In this document: positions 42,473 to 52,316 of the stretch, piece after piece
Layout of the letters: each line of letters starts with the position of its first letter
Numbering within the stretch: the first letter of the stretch is position 1
Source of the DNA: Oscillospiraceae bacterium
GTDB taxonomy: Bacteria > Bacillota > Clostridia > Oscillospirales > Ruminococcaceae
DNA: 64,000 nt
Assembly: GCA_024404915.1 (NCBI GenBank)
Contig: JAKSPJ010000004.1
Location: forward strand, 62,001-126,000
Direction: 5' to 3'
Made by a program: the position numbers and the translations under genes
Notes under the pieces: generated by a model
Database searches by the model: none
The model's input: only the letters and a program-made list of their open reading frames with translations
Told to the model about the DNA's origin: nothing

Positions 42473-42697
42473 TGTTGAAAACTTTGAAATCAACCGGGGG
42501 GTTATCCCCACATTTTCCACATAGTTTTCAACACTGTTTTCTTGGCTATAAGCCAATTTTTTCATAATGTTGAACTTGCAGCTCCTTGTTTTCCACATTT
42601 CAACACGGTTTTCAACTGCAATGTTAAGAAAGCTCTTATTTTTTCGTATAAATGGGAAAAATAACGCGTTGAGAGTATTTTTTGCCATTGTTGAAAA
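42473..42697. repeat. Cluster of DnaA-box-like TTTTCMACA motifs
   Basis: In the murG-ftsQ gap, TTTTCCACA occurs at 42513-42521 and 42589-42597. TTTTCAACA occurs at 42525-42533 and, on the other strand, at 42473-42481 and 42689-42697. Near matches lie at 42502-42512 (TTATCCCCACA), 42597-42605 and 42609-42617. These resemble DnaA boxes (TTATCCACA and the common TTTTCCACA variant). No dnaA, dnaN or unwinding element is present, so a binding or titration site is more likely than an origin. Confidence 0.6.
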
Positions 42698-42709
42698 CCT
42701 CAGAAAGAT

Positions 42710-43828
42710 TCACAGCTTCAGAATATCTTTCACCACATTCCAGATACGGTCATTGGTATCCTTTGCATATAGTGCTGCTGCGTTTCTGCCCATCTGTTCT
42801 GCTTCTTCCTGATTCTCATAAATTCTGCGTATATGGTCTTTCAGAATGTCAATGGTCAGATCCTTCTGCACAATGACAATTGCCGCATTCGCATTCCCCA
42901 GAACCATAGCATTGTGATACTGATGGTCTTCTGCTGCAAAGGGGTAAGGAATGAGAATGGATGCTCTTCCCACAGCCTCCAGCTCGCTTAAAGTGGAAGC
43001 ACCGGATCGGCTGATGACGATATCCGCCGCAGCAAGACAAATCTCCATATCATGAATATACTCTGTAACACGCAGCCTCGCGTTATCAGAAATTCCTCTG
43101 CTTTCCAGCTCCTGAGGCACAGAATCCCTGCCGTGAACACCAAATGCATGGATATGATTAATCTGCATATCCGATTCCAGATGCCACTGCATCAGCTCAG
43201 GCATCAGGTCATTCAGGCACTTTGCACCCTGACTGCCGCCAAAGCTCAGGATTGTCATGCCGTCCTTTATGCCAAGCTTTGCTCTTGCTTCCTCACGAGT
43301 ACATCTGGTCATACTGCCCCGCACCGGCAATCCCGTCACACAGGTATTTGTCTGCTCCGGAAAATATTTTTTTGCCGCTTCAAAGGTCAGCATAACGATC
43401 GCTGCTTTCTTTGCCAGCAGTTTATTCGTCACGCCGGGATATGCATTCTGCTCATGAATTACAGTGGGAATCCCCATCTGTTGTGCTGCACGAATCACAG
43501 GACCTGAGGCATATCCACCTGTTCCAATGGCAATCTGAGGCTGAAATCCCCGAATGATATTCTTGGCATGACCTCCCGCAGTTACCAGATAGCGCACAGC
43601 CTTTGCATTTTTGGCAAGGTTTTCCAGGCTGAAGCTTCTCTGAAATCCGGCTGACTGCACAAAATCCATCTCGTAGCCTGCCGCCGGCACAAGTTCTGCC
43701 TCCATGCCGTCGGGGGTACCGATAAACAGGAATTCTGCCTCCGGTAAATGCTCAGAGATAATCTCTGCAATCGCAAGTGCAGGATTAATGTGTCCGCCTG
43801 TTCCGCCGCATGCAATCAGAATTTTCAT
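42710..43828 (-). CDS. murG: MurG, lipid II-forming GlcNAc transferase
   Basis: The 372-residue GT28 enzyme has the N-terminal GGTGGHINPALAIAE loop, GIPTVIHEQNAYPG, SFGGSQGAKCLND near the middle and RSGASTLSELEAVGRASILIP in the UDP-GlcNAc-binding half. It adds GlcNAc to lipid I at the inner face of the membrane to make lipid II. It lies 11 bases after ftsW in the dcw cluster. Confidence 0.98.
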   Translation of the reverse strand: MKILIACGGTGGHINPALAIAEIISEHLPEAEFLFIGTPDGMEAELVPAAGYEMDFVQSAGFQRSFSLENLAKNAKAVRYLVTAGGHAKNIIRGFQPQIAIGTGGYASGPVIRAAQQMGIPTVIHEQNAYPGVTNKLLAKKAAIVMLTFEAAKKYFPEQTNTCVTGLPVRGSMTRCTREEARAKLGIKDGMTILSFGGSQGAKCLNDLMPELMQWHLESDMQINHIHAFGVHGRDSVPQELESRGISDNARLRVTEYIHDMEICLAAADIVISRSGASTLSELEAVGRASILIPYPFAAEDHQYHNAMVLGNANAAIVIVQKDLTIDILKDHIRRIYENQEEAEQMGRNAAALYAKDTNDRIWNVVKDILKL

Positions 43829-43839
43829 AATCTTTCTCC

Positions 43840-45045
43840 TTAGTTCAACTTGGCTCCTCTGGAAATATTGAGAAGCACACCCATCTCTGCAAGCTGCATC
43901 ATCAATGCAGTTCCGCCGTAGGAAAAGAAAGGCAGTGAGATACCCGTATTCGGTATTGCATTACTCACCACGGCGATATTCAGCAGTGCCTGCACACCAA
44001 TGTGCATCGTGAAGCCCACCGCCACCAGCATCCCGAATTTATCCCTCGCCTTTGCTGCGATATAAAAGCCTCGGAATATCAGCAGGCAGAACAGCAGAAT
44101 AATAGTCACTGCGCCAACAAAGCCGAACTCCTCGCACAGAATGGCAAATACAAAGTCGTTTTGCGCCTCCGGCAGATACTGATACTTCTGTCTGGAAGCG
44201 CCCAGCCCAAAGCCGAACATTCCTCCGGAACCTATGGCTATCAAGGACTGACAGGTCTGCCATGTTTCATCCTGCATATATTTCTCGTTAAAGGGATCCA
44301 GCCAGGAAAGAATACGCTCCTGATAATAGCTGAAGCCCTCTCTGTAGATTTTATAGAAAATGATGCCTCCCAGTGCCACTACACCCACAATAATCATAAT
44401 TACAAAGTGGCTGGGACGGGCACCGCCGATAAAAATCAGCGTCAATGCCAATGTGGCGATAATCAGTGTACCCGAAAGATGGGGTTCCTTCATCATCAGT
44501 CCTGCAATGGCGCCCAGCATCAGCAGATAGGGCAGAATGCCGTACATAAACTGATTCATACGGTGCTCATTCCGCACAATCAGCACAGAGAAAAACAGCA
44601 CAACTGTAATTTTCATCAGCTCCGAGGGCTGAAATGTGATGCCGCCGCTGTCGCTGCCAAGCTGAATCCATCTTGTTGCGCCGTTTACGGTTTTTCCGAT
44701 TCCGGGTATCAGAACGGCAATCAGCAGAGCCATTGCCACAACAAAAGAAATTGCAGATACCCAGATATTTTCAAACAGATGGTAGTCAATTGCACTCAGC
44801 ACACCCATCATTATCAGCCCCAGGCCGGCATATTTCAGCTGTCTGACAGCGTAAAATGTACCGCTTTTGCCATCCTGAATTGCAGCCGGATAGGATGCTG
44901 AAAACATCATCAGCAAGCCGATAACCAGCAATGCAATGACTGTACCAAGCAGAACGCCGTCCACTTCACCCGGCAGCAGATGCTTTCCTCTGCCGGCAGG
45001 CTTGACACGGGAATTCCTGCGTACTGTATTTGATTTTGCTGCCAT
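43840..45045 (-). CDS. ftsW: FtsW, SEDS-family septal glycosyltransferase
   Basis: The 401-residue protein has ten transmembrane segments and SEDS signatures such as RWIQLGSDSGGITFQPSE, RILSWLDPF and GISLPFFSYGGTALM near the C-terminus. With the class B transpeptidase of the cluster, it polymerises septal peptidoglycan from lipid II. The N-terminus carries an extra basic stretch (about 1-22). It lies between mraY and murG in the dcw cluster. Confidence 0.97.
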   Translation of the reverse strand: MAAKSNTVRRNSRVKPAGRGKHLLPGEVDGVLLGTVIALLVIGLLMMFSASYPAAIQDGKSGTFYAVRQLKYAGLGLIMMGVLSAIDYHLFENIWVSAISFVVAMALLIAVLIPGIGKTVNGATRWIQLGSDSGGITFQPSELMKITVVLFFSVLIVRNEHRMNQFMYGILPYLLMLGAIAGLMMKEPHLSGTLIIATLALTLIFIGGARPSHFVIMIIVGVVALGGIIFYKIYREGFSYYQERILSWLDPFNEKYMQDETWQTCQSLIAIGSGGMFGFGLGASRQKYQYLPEAQNDFVFAILCEEFGFVGAVTIILLFCLLIFRGFYIAAKARDKFGMLVAVGFTMHIGVQALLNIAVVSNAIPNTGISLPFFSYGGTALMMQLAEMGVLLNISRGAKLN

Positions 45046-45075
45046 TTTGTTTCTGCTCCTTCTGCATTCCGTGAC

Positions 45076-46101
45076 TCAGAGCTGTGTGCAGACTGCGATT
45101 GCTCCGAAAACCAGCCCAACCAAAGAAAACACCATTACAATTTTGTATTCGCTCCATTTGCACATCTCAAAGTGATGATGAATCGGGGACATCTTGAAAA
45201 TGCGTCTGCCCTCGCCGTACTTTTTTCTTGTATATTTGAAATAGAGTGTCTGGATTACAACACTGAGAGCATCCAGCACATAGACAATGCCGATGAGGAC
45301 CAGCAGAAGATGCATTCTGCAGGCTACGCCGATAGCTGCAAATGCACCGCCCAGGTACATGGAACCTGTATCGCCCATGAAGCATTTTGCAGGGTGGAGA
45401 TTCCAGACCAGAAAACCGATGCAGGCACCTGCAATGGTAATGGCGTACAGAGAAAGCTCCATTTCCTTCATCATTGCACATACAATGGTAAGTGCCAGCA
45501 TGGAAACCACTGTTACAGAGCCGCAAAGTCCGTCTACGCCGTCTGTCAGGTTCACTGCATTGATGATATAAATCATAAACAGCATCATAAACGGATAATA
45601 TAAGATACCCAGATTCCACTTCACAAAAATCAGATCCAGTGTTGTATCATGGTCACCAAGACCATACAGCACTGCCAGCAAACCTGCGCAGAAGATAATC
45701 TGAAACAGCACTTTCTGCTTCGGATTCAGACCGAGATTCTGCTTTTTCACTGCCTTGATGTAATCATCTGTGAAACCGCAGGCACCGGAATACATCAGGG
45801 AAAACAGAATCACAGAAAGCAGTCTGACCGCATGAACGGAAGTCTCCGGCGCAGTCACATCCACACCGCCGGACACTCTCCAGATAGTATAACCCAAAGC
45901 TGTTGCCGCCACACTGCCAATCATAAACAGGAAGCCGCCCATAATCGGTGTGCCCTGCTTTGACTTATGCCAGACGGGACCATCCTCCAGAATGGTCTGT
46001 CCAAAGTGAATTCTCCGCAAAAACGGAATCAGCATAAAGCCGCCCAGCGCAGCTATGACTGCTGCTGTCAGTGCTGCACATAATGTCAACCATATCGGCA
46101 T
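45076..46101 (-). CDS. mraY: MraY, phospho-N-acetylmuramoyl-pentapeptide transferase
   Basis: The 341-residue polytopic enzyme has the metal-binding [31 protein letters not shown] and [14 protein letters not shown] motifs, including the catalytic Asp residues. It moves phospho-MurNAc-pentapeptide onto undecaprenyl phosphate to give lipid I. MraY acts at the membrane between MurE/MurF products and MurG. Confidence 0.98.
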   Translation of the reverse strand: MPIWLTLCAALTAAVIAALGGFMLIPFLRRIHFGQTILEDGPVWHKSKQGTPIMGGFLFMIGSVAATALGYTIWRVSGGVDVTAPETSVHAVRLLSVILFSLMYSGACGFTDDYIKAVKKQNLGLNPKQKVLFQIIFCAGLLAVLYGLGDHDTTLDLIFVKWNLGILYYPFMMLFMIYIINAVNLTDGVDGLCGSVTVVSMLALTIVCAMMKEMELSLYAITIAGACIGFLVWNLHPAKCFMGDTGSMYLGGAFAAIGVACRMHLLLVLIGIVYVLDALSVVIQTLYFKYTRKKYGEGRRIFKMSPIHHHFEMCKWSEYKIVMVFSLVGLVFGAIAVCTQL

Positions 46102-46135
46102 AGTAATCTCCTTTTCCGCATCTCTGCGGCATTAT

Positions 46136-47593
46136 TTATACTCTCTCCTCACAGATGCGCTTTGCAGCATCTGCAACCAGTTCTCTTTCATCCATATGCA
46201 GGTGCACGCCTCCTGCAATAATCTGATAATCCTCGTGGCCTTTTCCTGCCAGCAAAACCACATCGCCGGTTTTTGCCTGCTTCATTGCCAGATAAATGGC
46301 CTCTGCACGGTCAGGCTCCGTCTGATAATACACATCGGTATTCTCCAGACCTGCCAGGATATCCTGAATGATTGTCATCGGATCCTCATCACGGGGGTTA
46401 TCGGAAGTGACCATAATATAGTCCGCAATACCTGCAGCAGCCTTTGCCATTTTCGGACGCTTCGCCGCATCACGGTTTCCGCCGCATCCGAATACGACAG
46501 CCAGTCTTCCGACGGTGCATTCCCGCAGACTTGCAAGAGCCTTTTCCAGTGCATCCGGTGTATGTGCATAATCACAGATCACCGTAAAATCCAATGCCGT
46601 AGGAATCACTTCGCATCTGCCTCGAACGCCGTGATAATCCAGCAGCAGATTGTTTATGACTTCCTCAGAAACACCAAGGTGCTTTGCAGCGGCAATGGCT
46701 GCAACTGCATTGCTGACATTGAACATGCCTGTCATACGCATCTGCATTTCCTCTGTCCTGCCCTGCAATGACAAGCGGAACTTTGTGCCTTCCGTACTCA
46801 GAACGATATCATCTGCCATGGCATGGAAGCACTGGTTTTCAGACTGCTTGATGCCGTAGCTGATTTTTTCACACTTTGTCTCTTCATAAAGACGGCTGCC
46901 GTATGCATCATTGCCGTTGATAATGGCAAAATCGCAGATGTCAAACAGCATTCTCTTGGCAAGATAATAATTCTCCATCGTGCCGTGCACATCCAGGTGG
47001 TCCTGGGTCAGATTGGTAAAAATGGCGATATCAAAATGTGTCGGTCCGATGCGGTGCTGCTCCAGTCCGAAAGAGGAAACCTCCATAACAACGGTATCCA
47101 CACCCGCATCTGCCATTTTTGCCAACAGCTCAAAATATACTGCCGTCAGCGGTGTGGTATTGGGAGACTCCAGAATCTCATCTCCGATTTCATACCGGAC
47201 TGTACCAATCAGACCAACCTTTTTCCCATCAAGTGTCAGCATTTCCTTAATCAATGTGGCAGTGGTTGTCTTTCCGTTTGTACCGGTCACACCCACAAAA
47301 TGCATTTTCTTTTCAGGGTGTCCATACCATGCCGCGCACAGATTGCCATATGCAGCACGGGTATCCGGCACAATCACCTGGCGGTCACCCAGGCCCAGAT
47401 CTCTTTCCGTTACCACAAGTGCTGCGCCCTGCTGCAGCATTTTTTCTGCCACACTGTGTCCGTCAAATTTCGTACCGCGGATACACACAAACACCATACC
47501 TGGCTTCACTTCACGGGAGTTATCCGTAACCCCCGTAATTTCCATATCCGGCAGTGTCGTCTTTTCATTTTCCAGCAAAGAATGCAGTCTCAT
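46136..47593 (-). CDS. murE: MurE, UDP-MurNAc-tripeptide synthetase (meso-DAP type)
   Basis: The ATG at 47593 lies 6 bases after GAGG. The 485-residue ligase has the ATP loop GVTGTNGKTTTAT (about 101-113), EVSSFGLEQHR near 171 and a Lys in YYLAKRMLF that is normally carbamylated. The specificity motif DNPR (about 398-401) points to meso-diaminopimelate rather than lysine. Phe replaces the usual His in EVSSH. It adds the third stem amino acid in the cytoplasm. Notably, murF, murD and murC are not in this cluster. Confidence 0.97.
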   Translation of the reverse strand: MRLHSLLENEKTTLPDMEITGVTDNSREVKPGMVFVCIRGTKFDGHSVAEKMLQQGAALVVTERDLGLGDRQVIVPDTRAAYGNLCAAWYGHPEKKMHFVGVTGTNGKTTTATLIKEMLTLDGKKVGLIGTVRYEIGDEILESPNTTPLTAVYFELLAKMADAGVDTVVMEVSSFGLEQHRIGPTHFDIAIFTNLTQDHLDVHGTMENYYLAKRMLFDICDFAIINGNDAYGSRLYEETKCEKISYGIKQSENQCFHAMADDIVLSTEGTKFRLSLQGRTEEMQMRMTGMFNVSNAVAAIAAAKHLGVSEEVINNLLLDYHGVRGRCEVIPTALDFTVICDYAHTPDALEKALASLRECTVGRLAVVFGCGGNRDAAKRPKMAKAAAGIADYIMVTSDNPRDEDPMTIIQDILAGLENTDVYYQTEPDRAEAIYLAMKQAKTGDVVLLAGKGHEDYQIIAGGVHLHMDERELVADAAKRICEERV

Positions 47594-47628
47594 TTTGCAC
47601 CTCAAATCTATCTTCCCAATCTTCTCGC

Positions 47629-50043
47629 TTAATCAGCTTCGTCTTCCTCCGTGCCAAGTTCCAGGCTGACTACAGTCCATTTCTCCGCTTCCGTTCCTGC
47701 GGAAATACTCTGCATCAGCACCTTCACATCATCACGTGTGGAACCCTTTGCAACGTAATTAAAACCTGCCTCATCCAAGGCTTCGGCAGCTTCCGACAAG
47801 GTCATGCCCAGAACATCCGGCATATAAACCTTCCCGATGGTTTCATCAGAACCTGTATTCAGCAGCACCGTGCCGTCTCTTGCCACGGCGGTGCCTGTAA
47901 TCGGCTGCTGCAGATTCACATCCTGGCCATCCCCCAGAATTTCATATTTCAGACCGATATCATGCAGTTTTTTCTCTGCGGCAGATACCGTATCGCCAAT
48001 CAGAAGCGGTACTGTCACATCCAGCAATTCGGCCTCCTCATCAGAATACTCCGGATAGAATCCAAGATACGGCAGTGCTTCCTCCATGACAGTTCTGGAA
48101 TAAGGAACAACAACACGGGAACCGTAATAGGAAATATTCTTATCTGGTTCATCCGCCATAATCAGCAGTACAATTTCCGGATTATCTGCCGGTGCAAAGC
48201 AGCAGTAGGATGCCACATATTCTTCCTGGCCCTTCTGCACATTGCCCATCAGCTTCTGGGATGTACCGGACTTACCGCCGATTTTATAGCCCTTGATGTA
48301 GGCGTTGCTGCCGCCGTTGTTGTCAACGACATACTGCAGTGCCTTCCGCATCTGGGCAGATGTCTTTTCAGATACAACCTGACGGCGAACGGTTGTTTCA
48401 TTGGATAATACCACATTGCCTGCAGAATCCACAACCTTGCTCACCACATAGGGCTTCAGCAGATAGCCGCCGTTAATGGTGGCAGCATATCCCACTGCAA
48501 CCTCAATGGGGGAAAGAGAGTTGGTCTGACCATACGCACAGGCAGCCAGTTCCACATCGCCCATGGTATCACGGTGCCGATACAAAGAACTGGTTTCACC
48601 CGGCAGGTCGATACCCGTTTTCTCCGTCAGGCCGAAGGCTTCAAAATAATTGCAGAACAAATCCCTTCCCAGGCGCTGACCCAGCTGAATAAAGGCAGGG
48701 TTGCAGGAATTCTTCACGATTTCCTCAAAGGTCTGGGCTTTATGGCCCCAGGTATTGGAGCAATGAATTTTCAGGCCGTTCACCACAACATGTCCTTCGC
48801 AGTAGAAGCCATCGTTCTCGTAGTTGACCTTGTTTTCCTCCAGTGCAGAGGATGCGGTGAACACCTTGAAGACAGAACCCGGAACATAAGTCTCCGTCAC
48901 GCATTTGTTGCGCCACTGCGTTTCTCTTGCAATTCCCAGTTCCTTGTTTCTCTCATCCTCGTCAATAATGGCTTCAATGCGCTGTTTTTCTGATGGATTG
49001 TATATTTCATAGGGTTCATTCAGGTCAAATCCCCCTACAGACGCCATTGCCAGCACAGCACCTGTTTTGGCATTCAGCATGATACCGCAGGCTCTTTTGC
49101 CTACGTTAAAATCTGAAACCATATCCGTGATTGCATCTTCCAGATAGGTCTGAAGCGTCATGTCAATGGTCATATAGACATCGTCGCCGTCCTGGGCGGC
49201 ATAGGTTTTGGAATAGCGATACGGCATATCATTGCCGTTTGCATCCCTTGCCGTAATCACCTTGCCGTCAATGCCGGAAAGGTAGCTGTCATAGTATGCT
49301 TCCACGCCGTAGATTCCATGGCCCTCCGCATTATTAAAGCCAATGACGGAAGCCGCCAGTTCATTCTGGGGATAATACCGCTTGGTATCCGGTTCACGGC
49401 TGACTGAGCCAATGGAAATGCTGCGGGTACTGCCTGCCACCCGAATATTGCCGATATACTCCATAATGCGGTCTGCCTTATTTTTTTCCACCTGTTTTTT
49501 CAGAACCACATAATGGCTGTCTTTCTCAAATGCCTTCCGTACCGCTGCCTCATCAATTTCCAGTGTCTCCACCAGATATACAATCAGCTGTTCTTTCAAT
49601 TCTTCCACTGACACAATATCTGCCTTCACATTCTGACCGGAGGCTTTCTTTTTTTCAGCAGCTGTAACCAATTCCTTGTTCCGCTTCTCCACCAGTTCCA
49701 TTTCTGTACGGAACAGACCAGGGTCAAGGAAAATCTTATACACCGTGGCACTCTGGGCAAGCACTGCTCCATTGGCATCATAAATCGAGCCGCGCTGTGC
49801 CCGCAGCGTCGAAGTGCCGAACTGACGGGAGTTTGCCATATCCAGGTAATCATCATGCTTCAGCAGCATAATTCTGCCCAGGTTTACTGTCAAAGCGGTT
49901 GCGCTCAACAGAATAACAGATAATATCAACGCATTTGCACGCAGTTTCATACTCTTAGACGGAGCCTTTGAACGGTATCCCCGCTTCCAGGTACGATTTT
50001 TGCTTGCTCTGATTTTCTTCTTTTCTTCGTTTGTTTCCGGCAT
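47629..50043 (-). CDS. ftsI: Class B penicillin-binding protein with two PASTA domains (FtsI/SpoVD type)
   Basis: The ATG at 50043 follows AAGGAGTGAG; upstream codons lack an SD. The 804-residue protein has a short basic tail, one transmembrane anchor (about 36-60), a pedestal domain, and a transpeptidase domain (about 300-660) with SVFK (Ser 390, Lys 393), SCN (446-448) and KSGTS (591-595). Two PASTA domains (about 673-731 and 737-798) end it. It crosslinks septal peptidoglycan in partnership with FtsW. In Clostridia both the FtsI and the sporulation SpoVD version occupy this locus; sequence alone does not decide. Confidence 0.94.
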   Translation of the reverse strand: MPETNEEKKKIRASKNRTWKRGYRSKAPSKSMKLRANALILSVILLSATALTVNLGRIMLLKHDDYLDMANSRQFGTSTLRAQRGSIYDANGAVLAQSATVYKIFLDPGLFRTEMELVEKRNKELVTAAEKKKASGQNVKADIVSVEELKEQLIVYLVETLEIDEAAVRKAFEKDSHYVVLKKQVEKNKADRIMEYIGNIRVAGSTRSISIGSVSREPDTKRYYPQNELAASVIGFNNAEGHGIYGVEAYYDSYLSGIDGKVITARDANGNDMPYRYSKTYAAQDGDDVYMTIDMTLQTYLEDAITDMVSDFNVGKRACGIMLNAKTGAVLAMASVGGFDLNEPYEIYNPSEKQRIEAIIDEDERNKELGIARETQWRNKCVTETYVPGSVFKVFTASSALEENKVNYENDGFYCEGHVVVNGLKIHCSNTWGHKAQTFEEIVKNSCNPAFIQLGQRLGRDLFCNYFEAFGLTEKTGIDLPGETSSLYRHRDTMGDVELAACAYGQTNSLSPIEVAVGYAATINGGYLLKPYVVSKVVDSAGNVVLSNETTVRRQVVSEKTSAQMRKALQYVVDNNGGSNAYIKGYKIGGKSGTSQKLMGNVQKGQEEYVASYCCFAPADNPEIVLLIMADEPDKNISYYGSRVVVPYSRTVMEEALPYLGFYPEYSDEEAELLDVTVPLLIGDTVSAAEKKLHDIGLKYEILGDGQDVNLQQPITGTAVARDGTVLLNTGSDETIGKVYMPDVLGMTLSEAAEALDEAGFNYVAKGSTRDDVKVLMQSISAGTEAEKWTVVSLELGTEEDEAD

Positions 50044-50080
50044 TTTCTCACTCCTTCCGTACACAAACATGCCATATGGC

Positions 50081-50112
50081 AAAAGGCGAAAGCATTATTC
50101 CATGCTTCCGCC
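50081..50112 (-). terminator. Hairpin in the ftsL-ftsI gap (possible weak terminator)
   Basis: On the reverse strand an 11-bp stem with one G-U pair (50112-50102 with 50095-50085) is followed by TTTT, then by the palindrome GCCATATGGC. The U-tract is short, so it may cause partial termination or pausing between ftsL and ftsI rather than a stop. Confidence 0.5.
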
Positions 50113-50331
50113 TCGTTTTCAGGCGGTATGTACTATGCTGCCGCATATACAGGAACACCGCAGACCAGAGTACAATTCTCCTTGCACTGCAATCTGCGTT
50201 TTCTTTTGTACGAACGATAACTCGCCGCATACCCGCCTATTCTTTTGTTCTACACACTTTATTTTCTCATTTTATCTATAATACCGCCGTGGCCGCAATA
50301 TGTGAAATGCTGCATGGAGACAAAATGCCGC

Positions 50332-51243
50332 TCATTTTCCCTGCAGATATTCCCACATGTCCACCAGATAGTCATTGATTGCCACAAATATATTCTCTTC
50401 CGGTTCGGTAATTATGACGTCGTCCTCTGTCTGCAGCTGCACATACTCAATCTGGGACTGATCAAGCGGCTTGAGGCCCAGCACATTTTCTGCATAATCC
50501 TCAATTTTCTTGACGGTCATTTTTCCTTCCATTTCAGAGCGCATACTGACATTCTTTTCGACCAGATCGTCATATTCTTCCTGCTTAGCCGAAATAATGG
50601 TATAAAGCTCATTTGTCTGCACTCTGCCGTAGATTACCATGCCGATCAAAGCACAGGATAAGACACCCAGACACACCGCACCCCCTGTGGAAACATGGGA
50701 AAGTCTTCCGCTTTGTTCCTTCCGGGTGCCTTCGAGTTCTGCACTGCCCATCTCAACAGCACCTGCACGATGCTTGATTTTCTGTTTCTTGTGCTTGAAT
50801 TTTGTTTTTTTCTTCGGCTGTTTTTCCAGTGTCTCTTCCGGAATATCAATTTCTATCTGACTGAACTCCACCGGTGTCGGATTGGATTTTTCTGTTTTCT
50901 TCTTTTGTTCTTTTTCTATAGGTTTCTGCGGCTGGGACGGTGGAACAGATGCTTCCGGCGTATCCGTCTGCATTCCTGCTTCCCGTCGGTTTTCCGCTGA
51001 TTGTTCGCTGCGTTTTACCCGCTCTTCACGGATTCTTTTCTCTTCTTTTGCTCTGCGCTCTGCTTCCGAAATCTTTCGCTCTGCATTTTTCTGCTGTCTG
51101 CGTTTTTTCTTCTTTGCCTTTTCTGCTTTGCTCATTGCAAGATTCCGAAGGGACATCTCACGACGTTCCTCAGACGACAGACCGCCGGTCCACTCGCCTG
51201 AAATCGTCATGTTCTGCGCAGGCATTCTGTAAGGATCTGCCAT
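50332..51243 (-). CDS. ftsL: FtsL-like division protein with long charged N-terminus
   Basis: The 303-residue protein occupies the ftsL slot between rsmH and ftsI. The C-terminal third has one transmembrane helix (about 188-208, AVCLGVLSCALIGMVIYG) and an FtsL/DivIC-type extracellular coiled coil (ELYTIISAKQEEYDDLVEKN) ending in the VKKIEDYAENVLGLKP motif. The first 185 residues are an unusually long, Lys/Glu/Arg-rich cytoplasmic region (SKAEKAKKKKRRQQKN). Ordinary FtsL proteins have only a short tail. FtsL links FtsQ and FtsB to the septal synthase. Confidence 0.85.
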   Translation of the reverse strand: MADPYRMPAQNMTISGEWTGGLSSEERREMSLRNLAMSKAEKAKKKKRRQQKNAERKISEAERRAKEEKRIREERVKRSEQSAENRREAGMQTDTPEASVPPSQPQKPIEKEQKKKTEKSNPTPVEFSQIEIDIPEETLEKQPKKKTKFKHKKQKIKHRAGAVEMGSAELEGTRKEQSGRLSHVSTGGAVCLGVLSCALIGMVIYGRVQTNELYTIISAKQEEYDDLVEKNVSMRSEMEGKMTVKKIEDYAENVLGLKPLDQSQIEYVQLQTEDDVIITEPEENIFVAINDYLVDMWEYLQGK

Positions 51244-51300
51244 ATTAGGTACCTCCTGCGCCGCAGTCTGCTGTACTGCATGATGACGTATCCGTGCTTT

Positions 51301-51336
51301 TGCAGATGACCATTTTCTGTTTTTTGGTCATCTGCA
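51301..51336 (-). repeat. Perfect 12-bp hairpin in the rsmH-ftsL gap
   Basis: TGCAGATGACCA (51301-51312) pairs with TGGTCATCTGCA (51325-51336) around a 12-base loop. On the coding (reverse) strand no U-tract follows, so an mRNA-processing or stability element fits better than a terminator. Confidence 0.7.
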
Positions 51337-51382
51337 TACACACTCTGACTCGCTTTGTCTTCCTTTGCTTTGCTGTATACTC

Positions 51383-52312
51383 TTATCTCTTTTCTATGCT
51401 TCTTATCTTTGCGCTGTGGCTTCTGGAATTGCGCTGCAATTCCTCCTCGGATGCAGTAATCGGCTTACGATGCACAAGCACACCCTCCGGCTGACGTCCG
51501 CATATGCACACAGGGAATTCCGGCGGACATACACACCCCTGGCAGCGTTTTGCGAATGCCTGTTTGACCATTCTGTCCTCCAGGCTATGGAACGTCAGAA
51601 TCACCAGTCTGCCGCCGGGCTTCAAGGATTCAAAGGCGGTATCCAGTGCAGATGCCAGACAATCCAGTTCCGCATTGACGGCAATTCGCAGTGCCTGAAA
51701 GGTTTTCTTGCATGGATTTTTCTCCCGGCGCACCTTGGCAGGAACACCCTTTTTGATCAGTTCCGCCAGCTCCAGTGTGGTCTCAATGGGTTTCTGTGCC
51801 CTTGCCTCCAGAATCTGCGCAGCAATCTGACGGGCATATTTCTCTTCGCCGTAGCGAAACAGAATATCTGCCAGTTCCTTTGCAGGCAGCGTATTCACCA
51901 GATCAGCGGCTGTTGTGCCCACCTGGGACATCCGCATATCCAAAGGCGCATCCTGATGAAAGGAAAAGCCCCTGGAGCCCTCGTCCAGCTCATGACTGCT
52001 GACACCCAGATCCAGCAAAATACCATCTGCCAGTGTGCCATGCTGTTTCAGCACATTGCCAAGCTCAGTGAAATTCGCATGTACCATTTCGGCAGGCATG
52101 CCTGCCAGTCTGGCACCGGCTTCCGCAATAGCATCAGGATCCTGGTCCATAGAAAACAATCTGCCGCCTTTCGTGAGACGCTCTGCAATTGCATAGGAAT
52201 GACCGCCGCCGCCGGCAGTACCATCCAGATAGATGCCATCGGGTTTGACTGCCAGATCTGCCAGCACTTCCTCCAGCATGACAGGCACATGATAAACACT
52301 GCTCTTTTCCAT
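51383..52312 (-). CDS. rsmH: RsmH, 16S rRNA m4C1402 methyltransferase
   Basis: The 309-residue protein has the N-terminal VYHVPVMLEEVL, the SAM-binding DGTAGGGGHSYAI, LLDLGVSSHELDEGSRGFSF and FHSLEDRMVKQAF motifs of RsmH/MraW. It methylates N4 of cytidine 1402 in the ribosomal decoding centre. It is four bases after mraZ, in the standard order of the dcw cluster. Confidence 0.98.
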   Translation of the reverse strand: MEKSSVYHVPVMLEEVLADLAVKPDGIYLDGTAGGGGHSYAIAERLTKGGRLFSMDQDPDAIAEAGARLAGMPAEMVHANFTELGNVLKQHGTLADGILLDLGVSSHELDEGSRGFSFHQDAPLDMRMSQVGTTAADLVNTLPAKELADILFRYGEEKYARQIAAQILEARAQKPIETTLELAELIKKGVPAKVRREKNPCKKTFQALRIAVNAELDCLASALDTAFESLKPGGRLVILTFHSLEDRMVKQAFAKRCQGCVCPPEFPVCICGRQPEGVLVHRKPITASEEELQRNSRSHSAKIRSIEKR

Positions 52313-52316
52313 AATC

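Noticed and set aside
42473-42697. Chromosomal replication origin at the DnaA-box cluster
   Set aside because: No dnaA, dnaN, gyr or rpmH gene and no clear AT-rich unwinding element; a binding or titration site is a better reading.
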